From Chimonanthus salicifolius (Eukaryota > Streptophyta > Magnoliopsida > Laurales > Calycanthaceae): DNA of 64,000 nt. The number at the start of each line of letters is the position of its first letter. Positions within the stretch are counted from its first letter, which is position 1. A program made the position numbers and the translations under genes. The notes beneath the pieces were generated by a model. It searched no databases. It was not told where the DNA came from and saw nothing but the letters and a program-made list of their open reading frames with translations. Shown here piece by piece: positions 48,301 through 59,285 of this stretch. The stretch is taken from the NCBI GenBank assembly GCA_013350335.1, contig CM023535.1, positions 28,321,631 to 28,385,630 on the forward strand, given 5' to 3'.

Positions 48301-49671
48301 TTAATGATCATATGACATAGTTAATGGGACATTAATGGATCTAAGTTTGTGATCAGTTAGGGACTTAATCATGGATAAAATATGGACTGATTTGGTAATA
48401 TATAATAAGGTATCGGGACATCGCAAATGGTGCGCGATCGACGACCGGATTTATCGGACGAAAACGCAAAGGGACGCTAGTCGGTATTCGGTAGGATTCC
48501 TACCTTTTTGTAAGCCGTGGATTATGTGTATATGATGGTTTCCTCTTTTTATTTCGGTAATTATATGATTTATTTTAAGATGGATTTTAAATGCTATGGA
48601 TCATACTTTAATGCTATGGATGGTATTTTAAATGCTATGGATTATATTTTAATGCTATGGATGATATTTTTAAGGCTATGGACTATATTTCAATGCTATG
48701 GATTTTATATTAAGGATATGAATTATATATATACTACATAGCATAATGCACTTGCATCTCATGCATGGCATGGGCGGGAAAATAAAGGAACCGGAGTCCA
48801 TGCTCCGTCGGGGCGACCGAGAAACAAACATGGGGATAGCTTGAGGCGCTATAACCGGAGTCCATGCTCCGTCGGGGCGACCGAGAAACAAACAAAGGGA
48901 TAGCTTGATATGCTATAACCGGAGTCCATGCTCCATCGGGGCGACTGAGAAGCAAACATGGGGACACCTTGACGAGGCTTTGCCGTCGAGGGGGATATGA
49001 CATTGTATGATGCTATGGATGATGGGTGGGACACATGACATAGGCACCCATGGCATGGCAATCATCATATGTTTTTTTTGTATTATTATCGGTATGCTTG
49101 TTATCACTAATCCATGTGCTATCCCTACTCGGAGTCCTACTGGGCGCGTTGTCTAATGCCCTACTTCTACCCTAGCTGATAATGCAGGAGACGGCGGAAA
49201 CAGTGGACGCGACGGGAGTCAAGCTTAGGAGCTTGGGAAAGAGACTACTTTGTTTATTTAAGTTCTATTTTGGGAAAGTTGTAATTTAAGTAGCTTAGCT
49301 TGTCGGTATGTAATAATTACTATTTCTTGCTATGGTTTGGACTATACTCTGGACGTTATCATTTGGAGACTTAATTATGAACATAGGGGTACTTTAGTAA
49401 TTTAATGATGTATCTTCCCTTCTATCTAAAAACTGGTAGGATAGTCTCTATTATAACTTTCTGCATCTAATTATATTCCGCGAGCTTACTTACTACACAT
49501 GAACCATTCTCGTGGACTTCGTTCCGTGCACGCGTGGGGTTGGCCAGTTAAGGGCCGGGCTTTAGAAGCTCAGACTTAACTCGCGTCGTGACGTCCGCGC
49601 CCATTGTCACTTCTTAATTTCAAAAAAAAAAAATAGATTCTGATTTCGGTGAAAAGGGGGCGGGCGTTACA
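45342..49671 (+). mobile_element. Solo LTR I (4330 bp)
   Basis: Runs from TGTAATAGCCTG to GGGCGTTACA, with perfect target duplication GTATA at 45337-45341 and 49672-49676. Closest to G: duplicated W-box palindrome block (45765-45787, 45955-45979), conserved GGTAGGATTCCTACC near 48491, threefold ACCGGAGTCC module at 48790-48965, ACTCGGAGTCCTACTGGGC near 49127. It has only one GGTTCGGCC hairpin (47710-47739). Inserted in the middle LTR of D. Confidence 0.95.
48590..48720 (+). repeat. ~22-bp tandem repeat in LTR I
   Basis: About six units of the form AATGCTATGGATTATATTTT with small length changes. A/T-rich and non-coding. Confidence 0.85.
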
Positions 49672-50307
49672 GTATATGCATGATGGGAGGGACTCATTAC
49701 ATGTGCATATTTACATAACATTGATTTACCTGGTTTGATGACCATATATATTATGATATATGCATGTTTTTATATACTAACCATGTGGTAGCCCTAATCG
49801 AAATCCTACTGGGCGCGTTGATCTAACACCCTAATTCTATTCATAAAGGATAATGCAGGAAATGGAAAAGGGAAAGAGAAGGTCGTGGACCTGGAGGGGA
49901 GCCAAGCTTAAGCGCTTGATTGATGATTGGGATGTTTTTATTACTGTCTTTTGAGTTATATTCTATGGACATGTAACAGCTAGTAAACTTTGCCATGGTT
50001 TGTTTATTGTATTGACAATGGATGTTTGGATTAAGTTATTTAATAATTGAGACTTGTACTTGCTATCTATTCAGTCTAATTCCGCAGTTAGTCTAGTTTA
50101 TTCCGCATAATTTATTTAGTTCCATGTGTGGATTGTTATCGTGGGTTTAGTCCATGCACACATGGGTGGCCAGTTAAGGGTCGGACTTAGGAAGTCCGAA
50201 CTTAGCTAGCGTCGTGATGCCGCCCGCTCTCTTCCGGTGTTATTCTATTATTGTTTAGAAAAAAAAATTTAGACTCTGATTTCTCGGAGAGGGCGGGGCG
50301 TTACAGT

Positions 50308-50319
50308 TGGTATCAGAGC
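50308..50319 (+). other. Primer binding site of the right internal region of D
   Basis: TGGTATCAGAGC two bases after the middle LTR end. Leader sequence follows to 50748, with TTTCCCCAAAC-like repeats and no credible ORF. Confidence 0.95.
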
Positions 50320-50748
50320 GAAACGGAAAGTTGAATCATCAAAGTAAGATTAAGACGGTTTCATGTCTCACTGACAGATAAGAATCCCAACTGACAGACT
50401 CTTCGGAGTCCGCTGACTGGGGGCCGGATTAATTTACTTCGAGTGACTCAGACTGAACAATCAATCTGAGAACGACGATGAAAGATAGCAAAGTAAAGTA
50501 CAGTCATCATAACTGGACATATCAAACATAACAAAGTAGGATGTACTCCCCTAATATCCCCCATTGAGAAATAAACAACAGGAATTTAGAGATTTCCCCA
50601 GAAACAAAAGAAAACAAAGTGCGAAGATTTGGCAATTTCCCCAAACAAAGCACATGAGATTATACATGAAAAATCCCCCAAAACCAAGATTGGTTCTTAT
50701 AGGAACGGTTGTTGTTGATTTATATGTTTTATATGTTATGGCACAGAT

Positions 50749-51285
50749 ATGTCAAGCAACATGGAATATACAGAGTTATGGGATAAAGGGACACCTAGCT
50801 GTCCAATAGATTTGGTCTCGGCTTCCAGCAATACCAGCATGGAAGTCAACATGGACCTTCAGGAGGAACCTCTCGAGGAAGATGATGTGGACCTAGCACT
50901 TTTTCCGGAGGATCTTATGGAAGACATTCCTTGGATAATGGAACCTCCCGAGGAAGATGAAGAGGATCTAGCACCTCTACCGGAGGATCCTATGGAAGAT
51001 GTTCCTATAATAATGGAATCGGGTGGGGAGATAGATCTCGACTATATGTGTGAGTTGTACAACCAAGACGGGCACAACTGTATGTATTGTCCTCACCCTC
51101 TGGGAGTGGTTTGCCCGGTGTGTGGACTACATGGGCACGGTGAGGCAAGGACTAATTGTCCTTATATTGGAGGACTAGGGGTAATACCCTGCTTGACATG
51201 TGGAGTATTGGGGCACATGTCAATGACGTGTCCTGATAATCACTTCAAGTTTGCTGATGATACAGGATCTCCCACGGAAGATTAG
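50749..51285 (+). CDS. Upstream acidic zinc-knuckle protein of element D (178 aa), unrecognised
   Basis: An intact ORF between leader and gag, 218 bases before the gag ATG. Residues 36-90 are strongly acidic and consist of two ~25-residue repeats (FPEDLMEDIPWIME and LPEDPMEDVPIIME). Residues 101-161 are Cys/His-rich: C101, C111, C114, C122-P-V-C125 with H130 and C137, and a canonical CX2CX4HX4C knuckle at C148, C151, H156, C161. There is no signal peptide or membrane segment. A holds a decayed homologue at 3406-3753 with a single acidic repeat; B has none. An accessory nucleic-acid-binding protein, perhaps a nucleocapsid helper, is my inference. I do not know this ORF from described Tekay elements. 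It is intact while gag-pol next to it is not. Confidence 0.65.
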   Translation: MSSNMEYTELWDKGTPSCPIDLVSASSNTSMEVNMDLQEEPLEEDDVDLALFPEDLMEDIPWIMEPPEEDEEDLAPLPEDPMEDVPIIMESGGEIDLDYMCELYNQDGHNCMYCPHPLGVVCPVCGLHGHGEARTNCPYIGGLGVIPCLTCGVLGHMSMTCPDNHFKFADDTGSPTED

Positions 51286-51503
51286 GTTAAGGGTTAGAAA
51301 GAAAAGTGAGAGGAAAGGGGAATATTTTGTAAGGGCACATTTTGTTCTTTATAGGGTTTGTTTTAACCCTACCAACCCTTGTACAAAGATGAATTATGAA
51401 TTTATATAAAGTATGAGATTTTATGATTCTATGAGGATTTTTAGCATTTAATATATGTTGCGAAGGAAACTAAGTCAATAATGTTTCCATGAATTAAGGA
51501 AAA

Positions 51504-52735
51504 ATGGCACCACAGAAAAAGATCCCAAAGAATCAGAAGGGAAAGGAGAAAGTATTGCAAATTGGATTAGGCGAAGGGGCTTTAAAAAGGAAGATCCGAC
51601 AAGACGATCAAGGAAAGGAAAAAGAGATATCCTTCATTCCACATGAAGAAGAGTTATCTCAATTTATAAAGGAGAAAGTTGTACGTGACAAAGATGAGGA
51701 AGAACCTCAGCATGGGTCTGAGAAATCACTCCATGATAAGGAGGAAGAGGAGAACAGCAACAGCAGTGTACATACACCAATACCATATGTGCCGCCTGAA
51801 CTACAAAGCTTGGTACAAGCTGTAGTTTCTTCAGTCCTCCAACAACATCTGAATGGAGGTGGAAGCACCAGTGAAGCCAGTGACTGGAATATGGTCAAGG
51901 ATTTCCAACAACAGCGGCCACCTTATTTCAAGGGGAGAATTGACTGAAGAAAATCTCCCAGATATTGACTCTGCTTAGCATCAAGAGCCACGCCCACAAG
52001 ATTCTATTGGCCACGTCACAGCTGATAGATGACGCTGGTAAGTGGTGGAAAGTAGTGGAAAAGCAGCAGACACTTGTGCCAGAAAGGGAGAGAACTGAAA
52101 TGACCTGGGAGCAATTCTCAGCGACGCTCCTGGAACACTATTTCCCGGAGGAGGAGAGGGAACGACAGACTCAAGCATTTCTGTCATTGGTGTAGGGCTC
52201 CATGACAGTAGCTGAGTATCACATGGAATTCTTGAGTTTATCATATTATGCGTTCTACATTGTGGACAAGGAGTATTGGAAGGCTCGCAAGTTCGAGCGT
52301 GGGTTGCGGCCAAGCATTAAGGCCAGAGTGACCATGTTCAAAGCAGCTACGCTGGCGGAAGTGGTCAGCAAAGCTACCATTGTGGAGGAGGAACTGGCAG
52401 AGTTTGCACGAGTGGACAACCGTCGAGCGCCGAGTGGGAGGGGTACTTATCAACCCAACAAGAAGTTCCGACCGAACTTCAGCAGACCTTCGCCATCTGT
52501 TGGATCTACTAGGGGCTTTCGTCCCAATCAGCCCTCCCATTCTGTAGCAGTCACTCAGGCTTCTAGAGGAGTGAGCACCTGCTATCACTGTGATCAACTG
52601 GGTCATCTCCGGAGGAATTGTCCAAAACTCAATAGGCTTTCACACTCCAGAGGATCGTCTCGTCCACAAGTCAGACCGGTTAACTCCCGGGGAGGCAGGA
52701 CGTATAATCAAGCGAGACGGGCGCCCAACCCTACT
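51504..52735 (+). pseudogene. gag of element D (disrupted)
   Basis: Starts at ATG 51504 with a lysine-rich, highly charged N-terminus, then PPELQSLVQAVVSSVLQQH and FQQQRPPYFKG. There the segment GPVGAENWIENI, present in B, is lost and the frame shifts near 51940. Gag resumes in another frame with LLATSQLIDDAGKWWK and EHYFPEEERERQ, is stopped by TAG at 52193-52195 (SLV stop GSM, probably from CAG), and continues through [11 protein letters not shown] to the zinc knuckle [14 protein letters not shown] (about 52580-52621). Structural capsid and nucleocapsid precursor in intact relatives; not translatable as one chain here. Confidence 0.9.
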
Positions 52736-55700
52736 GAAGCTGGACGATTATTTACTTTAACTTCTCCAGAAGATGAGGATCATTCGGTGATACAAGGTAT
52801 GGCAGTAGTGAGTAGTTCTTATGTATATACACTATTTGATTCTGGAGCTTCACACTTCTTCATAGCTGCATCATTTATAACTGCTACTGGTACCTTAGTT
52901 CAAAGATTAGCCACAGCACTCACAATTGTGTCCCCTGTCGGAGACTCGGCATTGAGACTGATATGCAGGGCAGTTAATACTGAACTAGCTGGACTCAGAT
53001 TTGAGTTCAATTATTTGGTGCTTGACATGGCTGAGTGTGATATAATATTCGGCATGGATTGGTTGGCTAAGTTCCAGGACAACATTGACTGTTATCGTCG
53101 AAGAGTGACATTTTGGTCACCCGAAGGAAAGCAATATGTAGTTCGTGCAGACAAGCAGAGTGGATTGCAGGAAGGGTTGAACCACGTGGTATTGAATAAT
53201 ATCATTATAAATAAAGCACCAATTACTGAATTTCCCTTAGTTGTGAAAGAATTTACGGATGTGTTTCCAAAGGAACTCCCTAGTTTACCGCCTGTGAGGG
53301 AGATCAACTTTGAAATCAAGCTGTATCCTGGTACTTCACCAGTATCTCTACCACACTATCAGATGGCACCAGCAGAGATGTCGGAGCTAAAGAAGCAGAT
53401 CAGTGAACTGCTCAGGCTGGGATGCATCCGACACAGCACATCGTCATGGGGAGCTCCAATATTGTTCGTAAAGAAGAAGGACGGTTCACTTCGGATGTGC
53501 GTAGATTATCAGAAGCTGAATCAGCTAACTGTTCGGAACAAGTACCCTCTACCCAGGATCGATGATTTGTTCGATCAATTGAGGGGTTCCAGCCATTTTT
53601 CAAAGATTGATTTGATGTCTGGTTATCATTAAATACGGGTTAGGGAGGAAGATATAGAGAGGACAGCCTTCCGGACGCGGTATGGACTATACGAGTTTGT
53701 AGTCATGCCATTTGGACTCACAAATGTGCCGGCGGTGTTCGTGGATTTAATGAACAGAATCTTTCGTCCGTATCTGGACCAGTTCGTAATCGTGTTCATT
53801 GACGATATCCTGATCTATTCCAAGAGTCAGGAAGAACATGTAGAGCACCTACGGATAGTTTTGAATACTTTGAGGCAAAATAAACTGTATGCCAAAGCCA
53901 GTAAGTGTGAGTTCTGGCTATCTCAAGTAAATTTCTTGGGACATGTTATATCCGAGGAAGGTATAGCCGTGGATCCGGCTAAGGTGGGGGCTGTGAAAGA
54001 CTGGAAAGCGCCAAAAAATGTAACCAAAATCCGCAGTTTTTTAGGATTGTCGGGTTATTATCGGAAATTTATCATGGATTTTTCCAAAATAGCGGTTCCA
54101 TTGACTCGACTCACTCAGAAAGGAGTCAAGTATGAGTGGTCAGATCAGTGCAACTGGAGATTTGAAACACTGAAAGAGAGACTTACAAGAGCTCCTATTT
54201 TAATTTTGCCGGAAAGGGGCAAAGGATATGAAGTACAATGCGACGCTTTATGAGAGCGACTAGGGTGTTCACTCATGCAAGGTCAACGTGTGGTGGCATA
54301 TGGGTCAAGACAGTTAAAAATACACGAACGTCTTTATCCCACACATGATCTAGAGCTAGCCGCAGTGGTCTTCGCTCTCAAAAGTTGGAGACACTACCTC
54401 TACGGTGAGAAATTTGAGGTATTTTCTGATCATAAGAGTTTAAAATATTTATTTGATCAGAAGGAGCTCAACCTGAGGCAGCTTAGATGGATGGAGTATC
54501 TGGTGGATTATGAGTTTGTGCTTCGATACCATCCAGGCAAGACAAACAAGGTGGCGGATGCCCTCAGCCGCCTATCACATGCATCGGTAGCATGCTTGAT
54601 CAGAACAGAATGGGAGATACTGAACACCATTCGAGAGTTCAATCTTTATATCAAAAACCGTGGGAGTATGTATAATTTAATCCTATAGTCCAATATGGTC
54701 ACCAAGATTGAACAAGAACAACGAGCAAACCCGGAAGTGGAAGAGATATGGGCCAAGATGTCCACTGGCGTAGTCATACCGGAATGGGAATTATGACCAG
54801 GACAGGGTCTTTTATTCCGGGGAAGAATATATGTGCCAAAGAGTTGTAGGAAAGAGCTATTGATTGAGGCACGTAAATCCAAGCTCTCCATTCATCCGGG
54901 CAGCACCAAAATGTATCACGATCTGAAAAGGCATTATTGGTGGCACGGACTAAAAAGGGATGTGACGGAATTCGTAGCGCATTGTTTAACTTGTCAGCAA
55001 GTTAAGATTGAACATCAAAAGCCACCAGGGTTACTCAAACCCTTATCAGTGCCAGAATGGAAATGGGAGCACATTTCCATGGATTTCGTGACGGGGTTGC
55101 TGAGATCTTCAAAGGGCAATGATACCATATGGATCGTGGTAGACCGACTGACCAAGTCTGTGCATTTCATTCCTATTAAGATGACGGATTCATCTGAGAC
55201 GTTGGGTCGGTGGTACATCAAGGAAATTATTCAGCTACATGGCATTCCCCGAACTATAGCAACTGACAGAGATGGCCGGTTTACCGGCAGAGTGTGGCAA
55301 AGCATGCAGTCAGCTATGGGGACAGATCTACTGACTAGCACCGCTTTCCATCCACAGACTAATGGACAGTCAGAAAGGACGATACAAACCTTGGAAGACA
55401 TGTTGAGAGTATGCATGTTAGATTTCAAGGGTGGATGGGAGGACCACTTGCCACTGGTAGAGTTCTCATATAACAATAGTTATCAGGCAAGCCTTCAGAT
55501 GGCTCCATTCGAGGTTTTATATGGTAGGCCTTGTAGATCACCAGTGTACTGGACAGAGGCTGGTGAGCCTGCATTGATTGGACCTGAGCTAGTCGCAGAG
55601 ACTACAACACAAATTCAGTTAATACGTAGGCATTTATTGACTGCACAAAGTCGGCAAAAGAGTTACGCGGATAAAAAAAGACGGTTTCTGGAATTTGAAG

Positions 55701-56119
55701 TGGGGGTCATGGTATTCTTAAAGGTCTCACCATGGAAATGACACATGAGGTTTGGGAAGAAGGGAAAACTGTCACCAAGATTTGTGGGACCGTTTCCCAT
55801 CATGAGAAGAGTGGGGGATGTGGCTTATCAGATAGCACTTCCTTCACAATTGGCAGCTTTACACAATGTGTTTCACGTGTCGATGCTGAGAAAGTATAAT
55901 CCCGATCCGTCCCATGTATTGAATGTGCAAGACATAGAAGTACAAAGCGACGTGACATACGTCGAGAAACTAGTTAGGATACTGGAGACTGAGCAAAGGG
56001 TGTTGCGAAATAGAGCGATTCAGTTAGTAAAAGTGGTATGGGACCGACATGGTGTTGAAGAAGCCACATGGGAAGTTGAATTGGAGATGAGAACAGCTCA
56101 CCCCGAATTATTTATGTAA
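52736..56119 (+). pseudogene. pol of element D: protease, RT, RNase H, integrase, chromodomain-like tail
   Basis: One frame throughout, broken only by in-frame stops at 53630-53632 (TAA), 54251-54253 (TGA), 54686-54688 (TAG), 54794-54796 (TGA) and 55739-55741 (TGA). Domains in order: protease with DSGASH; RT with [19 protein letters not shown] and the catalytic FIDDILIYS; RNase H with DHKSLKYLF and [14 protein letters not shown]; integrase with HCLTCQQVK, catalytic MDFVTG, TDRDGRF and NGQSERT; a GPFPI module; and the tail VKVVWDRHGVEEATWE ending HPELFM. The tail resembles the shortened chromodomain of plant chromoviruses. Most stops fit C-to-T changes of CAA, CAG or CGA, as expected for methylated silent DNA. 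Catalytic residues are otherwise kept. Confidence 0.95.
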
Positions 56120-56166
56120 TTTATTTTGGGAACCCTACTTCGCTCGATTTTCAGGACGAAAATTTT

Positions 56167-56176
56167 AAAAAGAGGA
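56167..56176 (+). other. Polypurine tract of element D
   Basis: AAAAAGAGGA six bases before the 3' LTR start at 56183, preceded by TTTCAGGACGAAAATTTT, the same context as in A (7130-7150). Confidence 0.85.
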
Positions 56177-57295
56177 TTATATTGTAACACCCCAATTTCT
56201 CAATAAGATGAATATTTATGAAAATGCCACTGGATTGGTAAATTTAATAAATGTGATTGTAAATGAGGAAATGGTGGGGCCCATTGTTTAAATTAAGATC
56301 ATATGAACATATTATAGTGGCCAATTTATCATGAATGGGTAATGAACATCAAATTGGGTCAATATGGTTAATTGGGTTAAAAGATCCAATTGGGACGCAA
56401 TGGGTCATAACGGACTTATTAGAGCATTACGTGAGCCCAAATTTAATGGGGTTGAGTTGAATTGATTGGAAATTAAGTGGAGCATAAATGGGTAGGCTTG
56501 ATGCACATGTGGAAACCAAATGCAAATGGCTAAAACAACCCATAAATGGGTCATGGCGTCAAAACGGGTCAACAAGCTAAATGGGGACCCAATGGGTCGG
56601 TTGACCTTGTTGACCACGGCTGACCGTGTGGGCCCTCAAATGAGCTCAATGGTGAGTTAAGTCAGGTTGAGTGGAACTGAATTGAGCTGGTTTTGAATTA
56701 AGAATGGGTTGACTCAAGTGCATTAAATGAGTGTCATTTAATGTGTTGAGTTTGGCTTGTGAGTTGGGTGAGTCAAAATGGAATCAAAGGGGCTGTAAAA
56801 TCAGTGAGTTGAAGGGAAGATGAAGAGTTACTTGGGTCTCAAGCCACACAATACAAGTCCCACATGTTGGGGACTTGTGGTGTGAGCTTCCATGCAAAAT
56901 TTTAAATGGAAATGGATGGGAATTGGATGATATGCATGGGAGTGCCAAGGGGTGCCTTGGTTGGCACCAAATATCCCATTGGTTTGATCAAAGAATGATG
57001 AGAAGTAATGAGATAATATGGGGCTGTTTAACAAAAGGAAATACACCATTCATTTGGCCGATTTTCACACAAAGAAATCCTAAGAATCCTCATCTCTCTC
57101 CCTCTCTCCAAATTCTTTCTCTTGGCCGAACCAGCAAGTAGTGTCTTCACAATTGATTAAGCATATAATCAGCAAAGAAAGAGAGGCTAAGAAAGAAAGG
57201 AAGGCAAGGAGCAAAGGCAAGAAGAAAAGCTTGGAAAATTTCGTAAGCATTTCCATGGATTTTTGTTTAATAAAATGAGATTAATGAATCATGAT

Positions 57296-58563
57296 TTGGC
57301 CATGTCTTGGCCGAATCCATCAAGGATTAGACCTTGGATGGTGTTTTACAAAAGTGATGAAAAATGGATCAATGGGTTCGGCCACTTTGGATGGCCGAAC
57401 CCCATGAAAAGAATTGGTTAATTTTGATGGTTTTTGTAAGATAAAACCATGCAAGTGTTGGACTGATTTGGATGTTTAATTAGACCTAAAATACATGTTT
57501 ATGATGAGGCAAAATATGTTATTAAAGAAGGTTTAAAACATGGATTTGGATGTCATGATTGGCCATGGAATGGCCGAATGCATATGGGTCTAAACCTTGG
57601 GTAATGGTGGTTTAAAAATGATAAAATGGATCATTGGGTTCGGCCACTTTGGATGGCCGAATCCCATGAAAATATTTGATGATTTGGTATGGTTTTGGAG
57701 AGATAAAAACCATACCAATGGTGGAGATGTTTGCATGTTTTAAATAAGGCTAAGTATTTGACAAAAGAGGTTTAAATCATAGGCCATTGGGTTCGGCCAA
57801 TTGGGATGGCCGAACCCCATGAAATGATATGACATTTTTATGGAAAATTCGTATGGTTTTGAGGGATAAAAACCATACAATGATTCAAGGTTGTTAAGGT
57901 GTTTTTATATGGAGATAAAGTTGATGTGTTGGGTCGGCCATTACATGGCCGAACTATAATGTTATTATGGTTAAAAATATTGAGTATGAACCATGTATAA
58001 AAGATGGACTTAATTGGGATAAGAGAACCCCATGACCGGTTTATATGGAGGTAAGGTTTCATGTTTTGGTTATATGGTTAAGGTGAGAAGGTGAGGTTCG
58101 GCCATGTAGTATGGCCGAACCCCACCAAGTTGTATTTGTTGGATTGTAGTTTTTGTAAATGAGTCACTTGGATGGAATGATTAAATTAAGAGATAAAAGT
58201 GGACTCAAGTGAAATAAGTGTGCTTCGGCCAAGGTGTATGGCCGAACCCTACCTATAAACATCGTTTTTGGGATATTAAATTTAATGGGTTAATGCTTAT
58301 TGCCATAGGTTGTTAACAATGTTAAACAAGGGTATGACCAATGGCAAAACCATAAATACAAGCCAAATTGTAATATGAGGGATTGATTAAAGGATTTTGA
58401 AAAAGAAGGGTCCAAAACCAAAGTGATATGGTTTGGCCATGTGGTATGGCCGAACCCTATCAAGAGATATATTTTGAAATGTGAAGTGTTGAAGTGGTTA
58501 GCAAATAAAAAGAGAGATTAAGTTCAAATGAGGTAAGGTTCGGCCATGGGTGTGGCCGAACCC
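57296..58563 (+). repeat. Ten hairpins in the 3' LTR of D
   Basis: Units near 57296 (arms GATTTGGCCA / TGGCCGAATC), 57374, 57556, 57637, 57789, 57932, 58093, 58221, 58430 and 58537. Loops differ from unit to unit (ACTTTGG, AATTGGG, GTAGT, GGTG) while arms stay complementary. Confidence 0.9.
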
Positions 58564-58924
58564 CACAAAATGGTTTATGAGGTTTTGGATTTAGTTAGAA
58601 ACAAGATGGTATATGAGACCTAAACTTGATTAGAAATCAAGTAGATCAAGTATTTGACTTGCTGATTTTATAACAAGGAAGCGGAAGTTGAACGGCGTGC
58701 AAGTCGTGAGCAAGTGACGTTTTAAGAAAGAACAAACACCGAAGCTAATCTTCGGTAGGTTTCCTACCTACTTGTAACCACAATTATGATTTGGTTTTAT
58801 CATGTTTTTATGAGATATGTTGTATTTGATATTATGTTTCAAATGTGATTTTGAATGATGAGTTATGTATTTACAAATGATATACAATGCATTGACATCT
58901 CATGCATGGCATGGGGTGATGACT

Positions 58925-59285
58925 ATGGGAAACATGAATCCTATCCACAGGAAATGAGGATTACTTTGGATTACCTTATCGTGAGAATCCTAATGAAAGA
59001 ACACTGTAAAACAACTCAATGATGAGTATCTTTCCACAGCAAATGAGGATTACTGTGGATTACCTTATCGTGAGAATCCCAATGAAAGAACACTGTGAAA
59101 CAACTCAATGATGAGTGTCTTTCCACAGGAAATGAGGATTACTGTGGATTCCCTTATCGTGAGAGTCCCAATGAAGGAACACTGTGAAATAACTCAATGA
59201 TGAGAGTCTTGCCACAGGAAATGAGGATTACTGTGGATTACCTTATCGTGAGATTCCCAATGAAAGAATACTGTGAAATAACTTG
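58925..59285 (+). repeat. Fourfold ~90-bp tandem module in the 3' LTR of D
   Basis: Four units built on CCACAGGAAATGAGGATTAC and TTACCTTATCGTGAGAATCC. It occupies the place of the ACCGGAGTCC modules of G, H and I and of the CTCCTTAGGCG module of the middle LTR. Confidence 0.9.

Larger units (their letters stand above)
42241..50305 (+). repeat. Middle LTR of D, split by solo LTR I (about 3730 bp of its own)
   Basis: Starts TGTAACACCCCAAA and ends GGGGCGTTACA. The first ~1.35 kb is nearly identical to the 3' LTR (56183 onward) apart from a ~20-bp tandem duplication near 43015. Beyond about 43600 the two diverge strongly in hairpin number, loop and tandem module. Hairpins lie near 43388, 43455, 43637, 43845, 44240, 44341, 44518 and 44637, plus a half-unit near 44085. 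Confidence 0.92.

Noticed and set aside
51707..51898. Minus-strand ORFs across gag and pol of D
   Set aside because: Shadows of the plus-strand gag-pol frame; no independent motif.
53705..54253. Endogenous pararetrovirus RT
   Set aside because: The RT and RNase H are followed by integrase with HHCC and DDE motifs and flanked by LTRs, which fits Ty3/gypsy and not a caulimovirus.
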